Origin: Bufo bufo
Taxonomy: Eukaryota; Chordata; Amphibia; Anura; Bufonidae
DNA: 64,000 nt
Direction: 5' to 3'
NCBI RefSeq assembly: GCF_905171765.1
Contig: NC_053393.1
Coordinates: 191,359,921-191,423,920 of the forward strand
How positions within the stretch are numbered: the first letter of the stretch is position 1; every line of letters starts with the position of its first letter. Both the position numbers and the translations under genes were made by a program. The notes under the pieces are model-generated. The model was not told where the DNA came from, searched no databases, and saw only the letters and a list, made by a program, of their open reading frames with translations. Below, one piece after another: positions 31,367 to 42,010 of this stretch.

Positions 31367-32917
31367 CAGTCGTGGCCAAAAGTTTTGAGAATGACACAAA
31401 TATTAGTTTTCACAAAGTTTGCTGCTAAACTGCTTTTAGATCTTTGTTTCAGTTGTTTCTGTGATGTAGTGAAATATAATTACACGCACTTCATACATTT
31501 CAAAGGCTTTTGTCGACAATTACACGACATTTATGCAAAGAGTCAGTATTTGCAGTGTTGGCCCTTCTTTTTCAGGACCTCTGCAATTCGACTGGGCATG
31601 CTCTCAATCAACATCTGGGCCAATTCCTGACTGATAGCAACCCATTCTTTCATAATCACTTCTTGGAGTTTGTCAGAATTAGTGGGTTTTTGTTTGTCCA
31701 CCCGCCTCTTGAGGATTGACCACAAGTTCTCAATGGGATTAAGATCTGGGGAGTTTCCAGGCCATGGACCCAAAATGTCAACGTTTTGGTCCCCGAGCCA
31801 CTTAGTTATCACTTTTGCCTTATGGCACGGTGCTCCATCGTGCTGGAAAATGCATTGTTCTTCACCAAACTGTTGTTGGATTATTGGAAGAAGTTGCTAT
31901 TGGAGGGTGTTTTGGTACCATTCTTTATTCATGGCTGTGTTTTGGGGCAAAATTGTGAGTGAGCCCACTCACTTGGATGAGAAGCAACCCCACACATGAA
32001 TGGTCTCAGGATGCTTTACTGTTGGCATGACACAGGACTGATAGTAGCGCTCACCTTTTCTTCTCCGGACAAGCCTTTTTCCAGATGCCCCAAACAATCG
32101 GAAAGAGGCTTCATCAGAGAATATGACTTTGCCCCAGTCCTCAGCAGTCCATTCACCATACTTTTTGCAGAAGATCAATCTGTCCCTGATGGTTTTTTTT
32201 GGAGAGAAGTGGCTTCTTTGCTGGCCTTCTTGACACAAGGCCATCTTCCAAAAGTCTTCGCCTCACTGTGCGTGCAGATGCGCTCACACCTGCCTGCTGC
32301 CATTCCTGAGCAAGCTCTGCACTGGTGGCACTCCGATCCCGCAGCTGAATCCTCTTTAGGAGACGATCCTGGCGCTTGCTGGACTTTCTTGGATGCCCTG
32401 AAGCCTTCTTAACAAGAATTGAACCTCTTTCCTTGAAGTTCTTGATGATCCTATAAATTGTTGATTAAGGTGCAATCTTAGTAGCCACAATATCCTTGCC
32501 TGTGAAGCCATTTTTATGCAACGCAATGATGGCTGCACGCGTTTCTTTGCAGGTCACCATGGTTAACAACGGAAGAACAATGATTTCAAGCATCACCCTC
32601 CTTTTAACATGTCAAGTCTGCCATTTTAACCCAATCAGCCTGACATAATGATCACCAGCCTTGTGCTCGTCATTATTCTCACCTGATTTAACAAGACGAT
32701 TACTGAAATGATCTCAGCAGGTCCTTTAATGACAGCAATAAAATGCAGTGGAAAGGTTTTTTTGGGATTAAGTTAATTTTCATGGCAAAGAAGGACTATG
32801 CAATTCATCTGATCACTCTTCACAACATTCTGGAGTATATGAAAATTGCTATTATAAAAACTTAAGCAGCAACTTTTCCAATATTTATGTCATTCTCAAA
32901 ACTTTTGGCCACGACTG
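31367..32917 (-). mobile_element. Tc1-2, complete Tc1-like element inside hAT-C
   Basis: The terminal repeats are CAGTCGTGGCCAAAAGTTTT (31367) and its inverse ending at 32917, flanked by TA (31365-31366 and 32918-32919). The length is 1551 bp. Removing it joins 'gatcta' to 'cagcgattt', which matches the leader of the hAT-A/B family. Confidence 0.92.
31543..32560 (-). pseudogene. Tc1-2 transposase pseudogene
   Basis: The start ATG is at 32560 (MVTCKETRAAIIALHK). The helix-turn-helix part has a TAA where CAA (Gln) is expected (TKIAP, stop, STIYRII). The catalytic aspartates are readable as FSDEASF (in the 31969-32244 piece) and FQHDGAPCHK, and the Glu as [11 protein letters not shown] (31543-31812 piece). 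Frameshifts separate these pieces. The end is LKKKGQHCKY. Confidence 0.88.
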
Positions 32918-33039
32918 TACAGCGATTTTTTTAGTTGGGTGCAATGCAACATTTTTGTACCCTGCCCTAAGCCCAGTGACACAGAAAAATATGTTTTATC
33001 CGTCTGTTAGTAAGGTGGGCGTCGGCGGCCATTTTGTGC

Positions 33040-33590
33040 AAGTGCAGTGCACCAGCACTGCATATGTGCCAGGGACAATAATTTAATCCTGTTCTTTTAA
33101 TTCAGTAGGCAACATATATCCATTTTTTAAGTGCACCTGCACTGCATATGTGCCAGGGGATGGGAAAATAATATAGGTAATCCGGTAATCTGTGAGTTCA
33201 GGGACCCAGGGGGTGACATATTCAATTTTTTTTCTGTAAAGTACCCCTGTGCTTCATATGTGAGTGTAATCAATTCAGTAAATCCATCTGTTAGATTCTG
33301 AGGGGACAAATTACATTTTTTTTGCTAAAAAGTACATTTGCGCCCTGCACTGCATTTGTGATAGTGAAAGAAAATCAGTTAAATCCATCTGTTTCATTGT
33401 GGGTGAAAAAAATCATATATTTTTTTCCCATAAAATACATTTGCGGCCTGCACTGAAAATCTGAAAGTGAAATATAATCAGTGAATACAACTGGAACATT
33501 GTGGGTAAAAAAAAACACTTATTTTTTTTTTCCCCATAAAGTACCTTTGAGGCCTGCCCTGCATTTGTGATAGTGAAAGAAAATCAGTTA
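33040..33590 (+). repeat. hAT-C leader array (left part), about 100-bp units
   Basis: The units carry 'gcggcctgcactgcatttg', 'tgatagtgaaagaaaatcag' and 'aaatccatctgtttcattg'. They resume at 38300-38830 after hAT-D. Confidence 0.75.
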
Positions 33591-33594
33591 AATC

Positions 33595-34200
33595 CAAATC
33601 ACTAGTTTTGGTCACATATGTGCGTGAATTTAGGCCACAACCATAAATACAGTTAGTCACAAGAGAATTATTTCTATTTGTGACAAATTTCACTAGTTTT
33701 GGTCACATCTGTGCGTGAATTTAGGCCGCAACCATATATACAATTATTCACCAGCGAATTATTTCTATTTGTGACAAGTTTCACTGGTTTTGGTCACATC
33801 TGTGTGTGAATTTAGGCCGCAACCGTTATATACAGTAATTCAGCATAGATTTATTTCTATTTGGGACAAATTTCACAAGTTTGGGTGACTTCTTTGCGTG
33901 AATTTAGTCCGCAACCATATATACAGTTAGTCACAAGAGAATTATTTCTATTTGTGACAAATTTCACTACTTTTGGTCACATCTATGCGTGAATTTAGGC
34001 CTTAACCATATATACAGTTAATCACCAGAGAATTATTTCAATTTGTGACAAATTTTACTAGTTTTGGTCACATCTGTGCGTGAATTTAGGCCCCAACCAT
34101 ATATACAGTTAGTCACCAAAGAATTATTTATATTTGTGACAAATTTTACTGGTTTAGGTCACATCTGTGTCTGCATTTAGGCTGCAACCATATATACAGT
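33595..34200 (+). repeat. hAT-D leader array, about 91-bp units
   Basis: Six to seven units share 'tcactagttttggtcacatc', 'gcgtgaatttaggcc' and 'aaccatatatacagtta'. The TTTTGGTCAC block recurs about every 91 bases. Confidence 0.8.
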
Positions 34201-34277
34201 AATCCAGCAGAGAAGAAATTTTGCTGGTGGCAAATTTAACAAAGTTGTCCAACATCTATACAAATAAAACTTTTAGT

Positions 34278-37096
34278 ATGAAGAAGGCGAGCACTAAGGG
34301 ACGGGGAAGTGGGCGTGTTGCTGACGGTTCAGGCAGAGGCTGTGGCCCTGGGCGCAATGAAACTGTGCCAGCTGCCAGTGAAACTGGAAAAAAGAAAATA
34401 AAACACCATACCCAGTTTCATTTCACAGTTAACTTGGCGTCGCAGGACAACACTGTCCAAGTCAGACCAGTGCGACCAGGTGGTCGGCTGGATGACAGAA
34501 GATTATTCTTCCACCCCCTCTTCCACCAAGACCAGTCTCATTAGCAAAGAGTCTGGTCCACAGAATCCTCACCCTCATCCTCCTTCTTCCCACCATGTAG
34601 AATCTGGAGTCGGACAAACCGTTGATAACACACTCGGACATTCCCAGGACCTATTTTCATCACCTTCACTAGATTTGGCCCCCTTGCCAAGCATGCTTGA
34701 AGAGGCACAGATCTTGTGCCCTGAATCATAATCTCAATCACTGAGGTTGTGCTTAGGTCAAGTCAGGAGGATAGGGATGAGGAAGTGGAAGAGGAGGTGG
34801 TGGACGATGAGGTCACTGACACAACTTGGGAAGGTGAAAAGCCGAGCGAGGAAAGCAGTACAGACTGTAAGGGATCTGCAGCACCGCAACAAGCTGTAAG
34901 AGGCAGTGGGGTGGCAAAAGGGAGAAGTCGGCCCACACCAAACAGGCCCGCAACTGTTACACTAAGCACCCACATGCGTAAGTCTCCCTTGCCAAGGGGT
35001 AGGTGTTCCGCAGTATGATGTTTTTTTGCGGAAGGTGCAGACGACAAAAGAGTGGTAGTTTGCAACGTGTGCTGTACCAAAATGAGCCGGGGGGTGAACA
35101 CCAGCAACCTCACCACCACCAGCATGATCCGCCACATGGCATCCAAGCACCCTAAACATTGGGCCGAACGTCTGGGTCCACAATCTGGGTCTGCCGGCCA
35201 CCCCACTGCCTCCTCTTCACCTGTGTTACGCACCGCTGGCCAATCCCCTGTCAAAGGTGCAGTTCCGGATGCCCCTTGCCCTGTACCTGTGCTTTCGCAT
35301 ACACCATCAGCAAATACATCCACTTCCCTGTCCCAGCACAGCATCCAATTGTTCTTACCCCAGGCCTTTAAACGCAAGCGGAAATACCCAGCCACCCACC
35401 CACTGTCCATAGTTCTAAATGTGCAACTTTCAAAATTACTGGCCCTTGAAATGTTGCAATATAGGCTTGTGGAGACTGAGGCCTTACACAGTCTGATGTC
35501 CGTGACCGTCCCTCGGTACGCGGTCCCCAGCCTCCACTATTTTTCACAGTGTGCCGTGCCCGCCTTACACCAACATGTGTCCCAGAACATCACCCATGTC
35601 CTGACCAATGCAGTTACTGGGAAGATCCACTTCACCATGGACACATGGAAAAGTGCTGGTGGCCAGGTACGCTACATTTCCCTCACCGCACACTGGGTAA
35701 ATGTTGTGGAGGCCGGGAGTGAGTCGTACCCTGGGATGGCACAGGGGCTACCCACGCCCAGGATTGCGGGCCCTATGTCCATCAGGATCTCCGCCAGCAG
35801 CTATGTTACTGGCTCCAACCCCCACTTCTCCTCCTCCTCCTCCTCTTCTGCCACTACCTCCACCACTTCTACCTCCAGCAATCAGCCATCAGTCGGTAGC
35901 TGGAAGCAGTGTAGCACTGCTGTGGGGAAACATCAACAGGTCGTGCTGAAGCTGATCTGCCTAGGAGACAAACGGCACACCGCTGCAGAGCTGTGGCAGG
36001 GTATAAGGGGCCAGACCGAGCTGTGGCTGTCGCCACTCAACCTACAACCAGGCATGGTTGTGTCGGACAATGGCCGTAACTTGGTGGCAGCTTTGGAGCT
36101 CGGCAACCTGATGCATGTGCCATGCCTAGCGCACGTATTAAACTTGGTGGTTCAGCTCTTTATTAAAACATACCCAAATTTGACAGAGCTACTAGTAAAG
36201 GCGCGCCGCGTGGGTGCCCATTTCTGCAAGTCGTCCACAGCTCTGTCAACGCTGCAGCAGCGCTTGGGGCTTTCAGCTCACCGACTGTTGTGCAACGTGA
36301 GCACCTGCTGGAACTCTACGTTCTATATGTTGTCCAGGCTTTGTGAGCAGAAGAGGGCAGTTGTGGAATACCAGCTGAAACATGGTTGTCGCCTTTCGAG
36401 TCAACTTCGACTTTTTACAAGCGAGGAGTGGGGATTGATGACCTTTCCCGCGACCCTCGCGTTATACGCATTTTAGATAACACGGATTACTGGGTGTTCA
36501 CCCTTCTTGACCCCCGCTACAAAGAGAACTTCTCATCTCTCATTCCTGTGGTGGAGAGGATGAGTAAAACGGTGCAATACCAGAAGGTACTTGTTGAAAG
36601 ATTGCTCCAAAATTTTCCATCTGACAACGCTGGCCGGCAGAGTCCGTACTTCTTTTGGCAACCGAGGAGGGGAGACAAGGGGAACACACAGCAGTTTCAA
36701 CAAATGCAGGGAAACACTGTCCAAGGCATGGAACACTTTTATGACACCCCGCCAGCAACCTCACCCCGGCCTAGTGGCTCACGGAGGGGCAAGTTTTGGA
36801 AGATGGTGAAAGATTACATAGCAGACCGTTTCAGCATCCTGAATGATCCCTCGGTGCCTTACAACTACTGGGTGTCCAAGCTGGACACGTGGACTGAACT
36901 TGCCCTCTATGCCTTGGAGGTGCTGGCCTGCCCTGCTGCCAGCATATTGTCTGAGCGTGTATTTAGTGCTGCTGGTGGCATTATAACAGATAAGCGTATC
37001 CGCTTGTCCACTGGCAATGCTGACAGGTTGACTCAGATAAAAATGAACAAGGCCTGGATTGCCTCTGACTTCTCCACTCCACCAGAGGAACACTGA
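34278..37096 (+). pseudogene. hAT-D transposase pseudogene
   Basis: The start ATG is at 34278 (MKKASTKGRGSGR). After a frameshift, 34749-35018 gives an acidic linker. The frame 35052-36476 holds the BED finger (CNVC at about 35061, then RHMASKH), the RNase H-like core with first Asp (TMDTWKSAGGQ, near 35640), second Asp (VVSDNGRNLVAALELG, near 36060) and the CLAHVLNLVVQLF motif. It has no ATG of its own and should be read as part of the longer gene. The frame 36386-37096 holds TDYWVFTLLDPRY and the C-terminal hATC block (CPAASILSERVFSAAGG, KMNKAWI). A deletion with frameshift at about 36420-36450 removes the region between. This is the best preserved hAT core in the window, but it is inactive. 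Confidence 0.9.
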
Positions 37097-37229
37097 GCTA
37101 ATGAGGAACAAACATGCAATTTAAATGTATGCTTTACAATGTACTCAATCCACAAGATTCAGATGCACCGTTTTCACCTCCAAAAAAGGGTATATGTTTG
37201 AATCTTGTTTTCTCCTCCTCCTGTTCCAT

Positions 37230-37700
37230 ACAGTTTATATGCCCTCAGTACAATGTTTTATGGGGTTCTCTCACCTTCAGGCCCTCACCTCCAATGTTTC
37301 ATACGGTCTGCTCACCTGTTGGCCCTCACTACAATGTTTCATGAGGTTCGCTCACCTTCATGCCCTCATCTCCAATGTTTAATACGGTCTGCTCACCTGT
37401 AGGCCCTCACTAAAATGTTTTATGGGGTTCTCTCACCTTCAGGCCCCTTACCTCCAATGTTTAATATGGTCTACTCACCTGTAGGCCCTCACTACAATGT
37501 TTAATGGGTTCGCTCACCTTCAGGCCCTCACATCCAATGTTTTCCAGGGTCAGCTCACCAGCAAGCCCTCAACCATAATGTTTAAGAGGGTCAGCTCAGC
37601 AGCAGGCCCTCACCCGTAATGTTTTAGTGGATAACCAGCAGGCCCTTGCTCCTAATGTTTTTTGAGGGTCACCAGCAGGCCATTAATTATAATTTTTAAA
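37230..37700 (+). repeat. 41-bp minisatellite in the hAT-D 3' tail
   Basis: About twelve units share 'gctcacctgtaggccctcac' and 'ccaatgttt'. AATGTTT recurs at about 37292, 37333, 37373, 37414, 37455, 37496 and onward. Confidence 0.8.
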
Positions 37701-38299
37701 GGGTGTGTATGATGCCCTTGTTTATGTGTAATAAAAGGTGCATTAGAGTGCCGATCCTTGTAATTTTTGGCAGCCCTTTCACTTAGTGCATAGGCTGTAT
37801 GAGTGTAGGAGTCCCACTACCTGAACAATTGTACCACCATGTGAATGGTGAAATACAGGCTGTATTGGAGTGCTTCTTCCTTGTAATTTTTGGCAGCACT
37901 TACACTGTATATACAATTGAATCTACAGGAAAGTAAGTTTCCTAACATTTTTTCCTCTAAAAAGGATTTTTTTTTGTGGGGGCGGGATTTTGGCAGTTTT
38001 TGTGTCTGTAAAAGTGCCGTACAACCTGGACAACATGGTTTCCAGCAGCGACATTGGTGTCCAAGATGCATCCAGACATGGCCCCCCGCTGTTCCTGATC
38101 GATTTCAGAGGTGTTTCCATCACTTTCAGACCTATTCCTATGGTCCAGGCACCCTCCCCTCATCAAAGCAGGGGGGTGCCTGGTTTTCTCCCATTGACTT
38201 ACATTATACTCGGGTGCTCGGCCGAGAGCACGAATATCGCAATGTGTTCGGACCAAACACCCGAACGCTTTGGTGCTCGCTCATCACTAATAATCAGTA

Positions 38300-38830
38300 A
38301 ATCCATCTGTTTTACTGTGGGTAAAAAAATATATATATTTTTTTACATAAAGTACCTTTGCGGCCTGCACTGCAAATCTGATAGTGAAATATAATCAGTG
38401 AATACAACTGGGACATTGTAGGTAAAAAAAAAAGTACCTTTGCGGCCTGCACTGCTTTTGTGATAGTGAAAGAAAATCAGTAAATCCATCTGTTTCACTG
38501 TGGGTGAAAAAATCATCTTTTTTTTTCATAAAGTACCTTTTCGGCTTGCACTGCATTTGTGATAGTGAAAGAAAGTCAGTTAAATCCATCTGTTTCACTG
38601 TGGGTGAAAAAATTATTAGTTATTTATGCCACAAAGTACCTTTGCGGCCTGCACTGCGAATCCGATAGTGAAATATAATCAGTAAATACAACTTGGACAT
38701 TGTAGGTGAAAAAAACACTTTTTTTGGCCATAAAATACCTTTGCGGCCTGCGCTGCATATCTGTCAGCCAGGCAAATAAATACAGTAAATCCATCTGTAG
38801 GATTGTGGGGTGACATTTCCACGGTTATCA
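38300..38830 (+). repeat. hAT-C leader array (right part)
   Basis: These are the same ~100-bp units as at 33040-33590 ('tttgcggcctgcactgc', 'tccatctgtttcactgtggg'), continuing after hAT-D. Five units are seen. Confidence 0.75.
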
Positions 38831-38849
38831 GGCTAGTCATTCACAAGTG

Positions 38850-38925
38850 GCTCGGTGGGTGGGTTCCTGCACCAACATAGACCAGGCACACAATTGTACA
38901 GCCAGGGCACATGTGCAATGCACAA
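38850..38925 (+). other. Transposase-coding fragment inside the hAT-C leader
   Basis: 'cacaagtggct', 'gtgggtgggttcctgcacc' and 'aggcacacaattgta' match the reverse complement of 12960-13025, part of the hAT-B transposase gene. Here it lies upstream of the transposase start, so it is a displaced duplicate. Confidence 0.6.
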
Positions 38926-39084
38926 ATTTTACACCCCGGACACAGAAAGATAATTTATCTGTCTGTTCATTCAGTGGATCACCTTCCTAGAGCAATTTTT
39001 TGGTGGGCGCAATGCAACATCTAAAATAAATATGAATAATCTTACTTAATCCGTCTGTTAGTAAGGTGGGTGACATATTTGCAT

Positions 39085-39345
39085 TGTTGGCTGTTTTATA
39101 CCCCTGCTCTACATAGCAGACAGGGAAATAATAAAAAAAAAATGTGTCTGTTACATTGTTGGGTGATATTAACCCTTTTTTGGCTGTTTTATACACCTGC
39201 TCTACATAGCAGACTGGGAAATAATTTTAAAACACTCGTCTGTTACATTATTTGGTGACATTAACCAATTTTTGTTGTTGAAAAACACCTGCTCTGCATT
39301 GCTGACAGGGAACTAAATTTAGTAAAAACTTCTGTTATTTCGGTG
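39085..39345 (+). repeat. hAT-C leader repeats next to the transposase start
   Basis: Three degenerate units share 'cacctgctctacatagcaga' and 'gtctgttacattgttgggtg'. They are homologous to the 91-bp array in hAT-B (10680-11790, minus sense). Confidence 0.7.
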
Positions 39346-39359
39346 GATGACCGCAAAAA

Positions 39360-40857
39360 ATGAAGAGAGCGTCAAATAAGGGACATGGCCCTGGTCGTGG
39401 TGCTGCTGGTGTTGGTGGAGCTCCTGTTGCAAGGAGAGGATGTGGTCGGCCAGCTACACGCACAAGTGAAAGTAGGCCAGAAGTAGGCGACAACCTTCAG
39501 CGTTATTTGGTAGGCCCGAATGCCGTTCTACGAATGGTGAGGCCAGAACAAGTGCAGGCGATAGTAGATTGGGTGACTGACAGTGCCTCCAGTTGCTTCA
39601 TATTGTCTCCCACCCAGTCCCCTGCTGAAAGATCAGAGTTGGCCCCTGCAGCCCATGGCCATCAGTATTTCACCTCACCCCCTTGCAAATCAGCCAAGCA
39701 GTCTGAGCGCAAAGCTTCTGCTTTTTAATGACTCGGCTAGCAGGGTTTCCTAGGGCCATCCACATAGCCCTGCCCCAGAAGTGGAAGATATTGAGTGCAC
39801 CGATGCCCAACCACTTATGTTTCAGGATTAGTACATGGGAGGACCACCGCAGCACGTCTCGGATCATGACGAAACGCAGATGCCAACTGCTGTGGCTTTC
39901 TGCAGTGTGCAGACCGGCAAGAAGGGCAGGGGTGAAGACTGGGTGGAAGATGATGTGGAGGACGATGAGGTCCTTGACACCACATGGAATCAAGGTCATG
40001 CGAGTGACCTGTGTAGATCAGAGGAAGAGGCGGTGGTCGCACAGAGCCACCAGCTCAGCAAAAGAGGGAGCAGGGTGCAAAAGCGGAGCAGCCGTCCCCT
40101 AGACAGTATGCCTGCTACTGCCCACCGCAGCAAGGGACAGAGCACACCAAAGCCAGCTCCAAGGAGTTCCCTGGCGTGGCAGTTCTTCAGACAATGTGCT
40201 GATGACAAGACACGAGTGGTTTGCACGCTGTGCAATCAGAGCCTGAAGTGAGACATAAACGTTCTAAACTTGAGCACAACCTGAATGACCAGGCATCTAA
40301 GTGCAAAGCACGAGCTGTAGTGTAGTAGACATCTCAAAAACCAAGAAAGGTCTCTGGCTCCTCCTGCTTCCTCTTCTGCTGCAGTCTCAGCCTCTTCACC
40401 CCCCTCTGGAGTGACACTGGCACCTGCCACCCTGCAAACAGAGGATGTGCCAGCCACACCACCACCTGGGTCACCAAGCATCTCCACAATGTCCCATGGA
40501 AGTGTTCAGCTGTCTATCTCCACTCGCGATCCCTGGCCCTGAATGCCAGTGTTTCCAAATTTCTGGCCTTTGAAATGCTGTCATTCCATCTGGTGGACAC
40601 GGACAGTTTTAAGAATCTGATGGCGGTGGCTGTCACACAGTATGTCGTGCCCAGCCGCCACTACTTTTCCAGGCGAGTCATCCCTTCCCTGCACAAGCAA
40701 AATCAGGTGTGCACTGCGCAACGCCATCTGTGGCAAGGTCCACCTAACTACAGATACGTGGACCAGTAAGCACGGTCAGAGACGTTATATCTCCCTTACA
40801 GCACACTGGGTAAATGCAGTGGCGGCTGGGCCTGAGGCAGATAGCAGTCAGTTTTGA
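39360..40857 (+). pseudogene. hAT-C transposase pseudogene, C-terminal two thirds lost
   Basis: The start ATG is at 39360 (MKRASNKGHGPGRGAAG). 39360-39728 reads to MVRPEQVQAIVDWVTDS, then frameshifts. 39835-40251 includes the acidic region and an intact C-x2-C of the BED finger (VVCTLCNQ). After further frameshifts the early core is readable (VHLTTDTWTSKHGQ near 40740). It breaks off at about 40857, and only a scrap (FGGQTPH, near 40870) follows before the Penelope-like insertion and the 3' tail. It lacks the nonsense codon shared by hAT-A and hAT-B. Confidence 0.85.
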
Positions 40858-40984
40858 AACTTATCTGTTTGGGGGACAAACCCCACACCGCGCAGGAGCT
40901 GTGGACGGGCATGGAACAACATCCAATAGTTCAAATCTGCCGACACTCGACCACGACGTTTGCACTGCAGTGGGAAGGAGTACA

Positions 40985-41105
40985 ACTCCACGTGTGAATC
41001 AAAAAGGGATCCTGGCAGCCGTCAGTTGCTATTCAAAGTATTCTTTTATTTTTGTCATAATATTGTCTGCGTTTCGGCTCAACAGCCTTTATCAACAAAT
41101 GTTTT
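40985..41105 (-). mobile_element. Penelope-like fragment with hammerhead-like motif
   Basis: On the minus strand it reads TTGATAAAGGCTGTTGAGCC then GAAACGCAGAC (41095-41065), followed by 'aaaataaaagaatactttg'. GGCT pairs with AGCC as stem II. The layout matches 6383-6420. It interrupts hAT-C. Confidence 0.45.
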
Positions 41106-41439
41106 GGGGTCTACACAAATTTGAACAAAATAAAAAATTAAATAAAATAAAAAACAAAAACCAGTGTTGGCTACCTCCTCCTCCTGCACCGCCCCTTCCA
41201 CCTACACCACCACATCTACCGCCTTCTCAACCTCCTACTCATTATGGACCTCCTCCGCCTAGATCAAGATTATTATTTATTATTTTTACATATTTTATGT
41301 TATTTTAAGTCATATCCATATTCACATTTGTTTGCAGAGAACTTGCCATGCTCTTAACCACATTTTGCTGCCTTTTGCAGCCCTTTAGCTCTTTCCATGA
41401 TTTTTTTAGAGCCATTTTAGTGCTCCAAATATCGGGTCC

Positions 41440-41556
41440 GCATTGACTTCAATGGGATTCGGGTTCGGGGTCAAGTTCAGGTCCCAAACTCGAACTTTTT
41501 TGCGAAGTTGGGAAGTAACCATCGAACCCGAACTTCTAGGTGTCCGCTCAACTCTA
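41440..41556 (+). repeat. 3' terminal region of hAT-C
   Basis: 'ttcgggttcggggtcaagtt' and 'cgaacccgaacttctaggtg', ending in GTCCGCTCAACTCTA, mirror 9000-9110 of hAT-B. Confidence 0.8.
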
Positions 41557-41732
41557 GTGAACACCTCTGTAAGCCTGTTGTGCAAATGAGTTTGAGTTGC
41601 ACACCCTATTTTTAAATAATTACAATTAATAAACATTTATCATTTTGTATTTTAACGTTCCTATCAGGCTTTGATAATTTTACTATTTGTGTAAGGGGCG
41701 TATACCGTCATATCAAGTCTTTGTTAGTTCAT

Positions 41733-41990
41733 GATATAACAGTTGTCCCCAAAAAAATCTGATTGAGGCAGGGGTGCGATATACCTATAATATTATTTGT
41801 ATATAGTGCATTTGTATTGTGCAGCATTTGTGTGTGGTTCTGCTGAGATAACACAGCTATACAGAGGGACAAACACCATTGGAACAACTAATTTCAACTG
41901 GTGTGATATACCAGTTGCCACAAAAAAAAAAAATTATTAAGGAATTCTATATACCTGCTTCCACAAATACTGCTTTTCTATAGCGATTTT
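41733..41990 (+). repeat. hAT-E leader array (right part)
   Basis: The ~187-bp units resume after the nested block ('aatctgattgaggcaggggt', 'ggaacaactaatttcaactg'). Confidence 0.8.
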
Positions 41991-42010
41991 GTCACAGGGT
42001 AATTTTGAAA

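Larger units (their letters stand above)
33595..38289 (+). mobile_element. hAT-D inserted in the hAT-C leader array
   Basis: The 3' end is clear: the terminal repeat ends GGTGCTCGCTCATCACTA at 38289, then the hAT-C array resumes. The 5' end is not: after 33590 the hAT-D leader array starts without a recognisable terminal repeat, so the element is probably 5' truncated or the junction was reworked by recombination in the array. Confidence 0.75.
31136..41556 (+). mobile_element. hAT-C, hAT-A/B family, itself carrying nested elements
   Basis: Likeness to the hAT-B 5' end starts at about 31136 and includes the promoter module. The leader continues after Tc1-2 ('accctgccctaagcccagtg', matching 16120-16140 inverted). 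The transposase begins at 39360, and the 3' terminal repeat ends GTCCGCTCAACTCTA at 41556, matching the hAT-B left end. Insertions: Tc1-2 (31367-32917), hAT-D (about 33595-38289) and a Penelope-like scrap (40985-41105). The 5' terminal repeat was not found. Confidence 0.75.
30746..41732. mobile_element. Eleven-kb block inserted in the hAT-E leader, with internal inverted arms
   Basis: GATATAACAGTT ends the left hAT-E segment (30734-30745) and begins the right one (41733-41744), consistent with a 12-bp duplication, although the repetitive target makes this less secure. Inside, about 120-bp inverted arms lie at 30751-30877 and 41557-41680 ('aaagcctgatag', 'tttattaattgtaattattt', 'catttgcacaacaggctt'). 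Only part of the block, hAT-C and its contents, is identified. The host element carrying the arms is not recognised. Confidence 0.55.

Noticed and set aside
35052..36476. Independent 474-residue gene
   Set aside because: It has no ATG at its start, is the middle of the hAT-D transposase, and is followed by a deletion and frameshift.
33580..38297. 8-bp target duplication for hAT-D (AAAATCAG against ATAATCAG)
   Set aside because: The left side has no terminal repeat next to it and both sides lie in the same tandem array, so the match can be chance.
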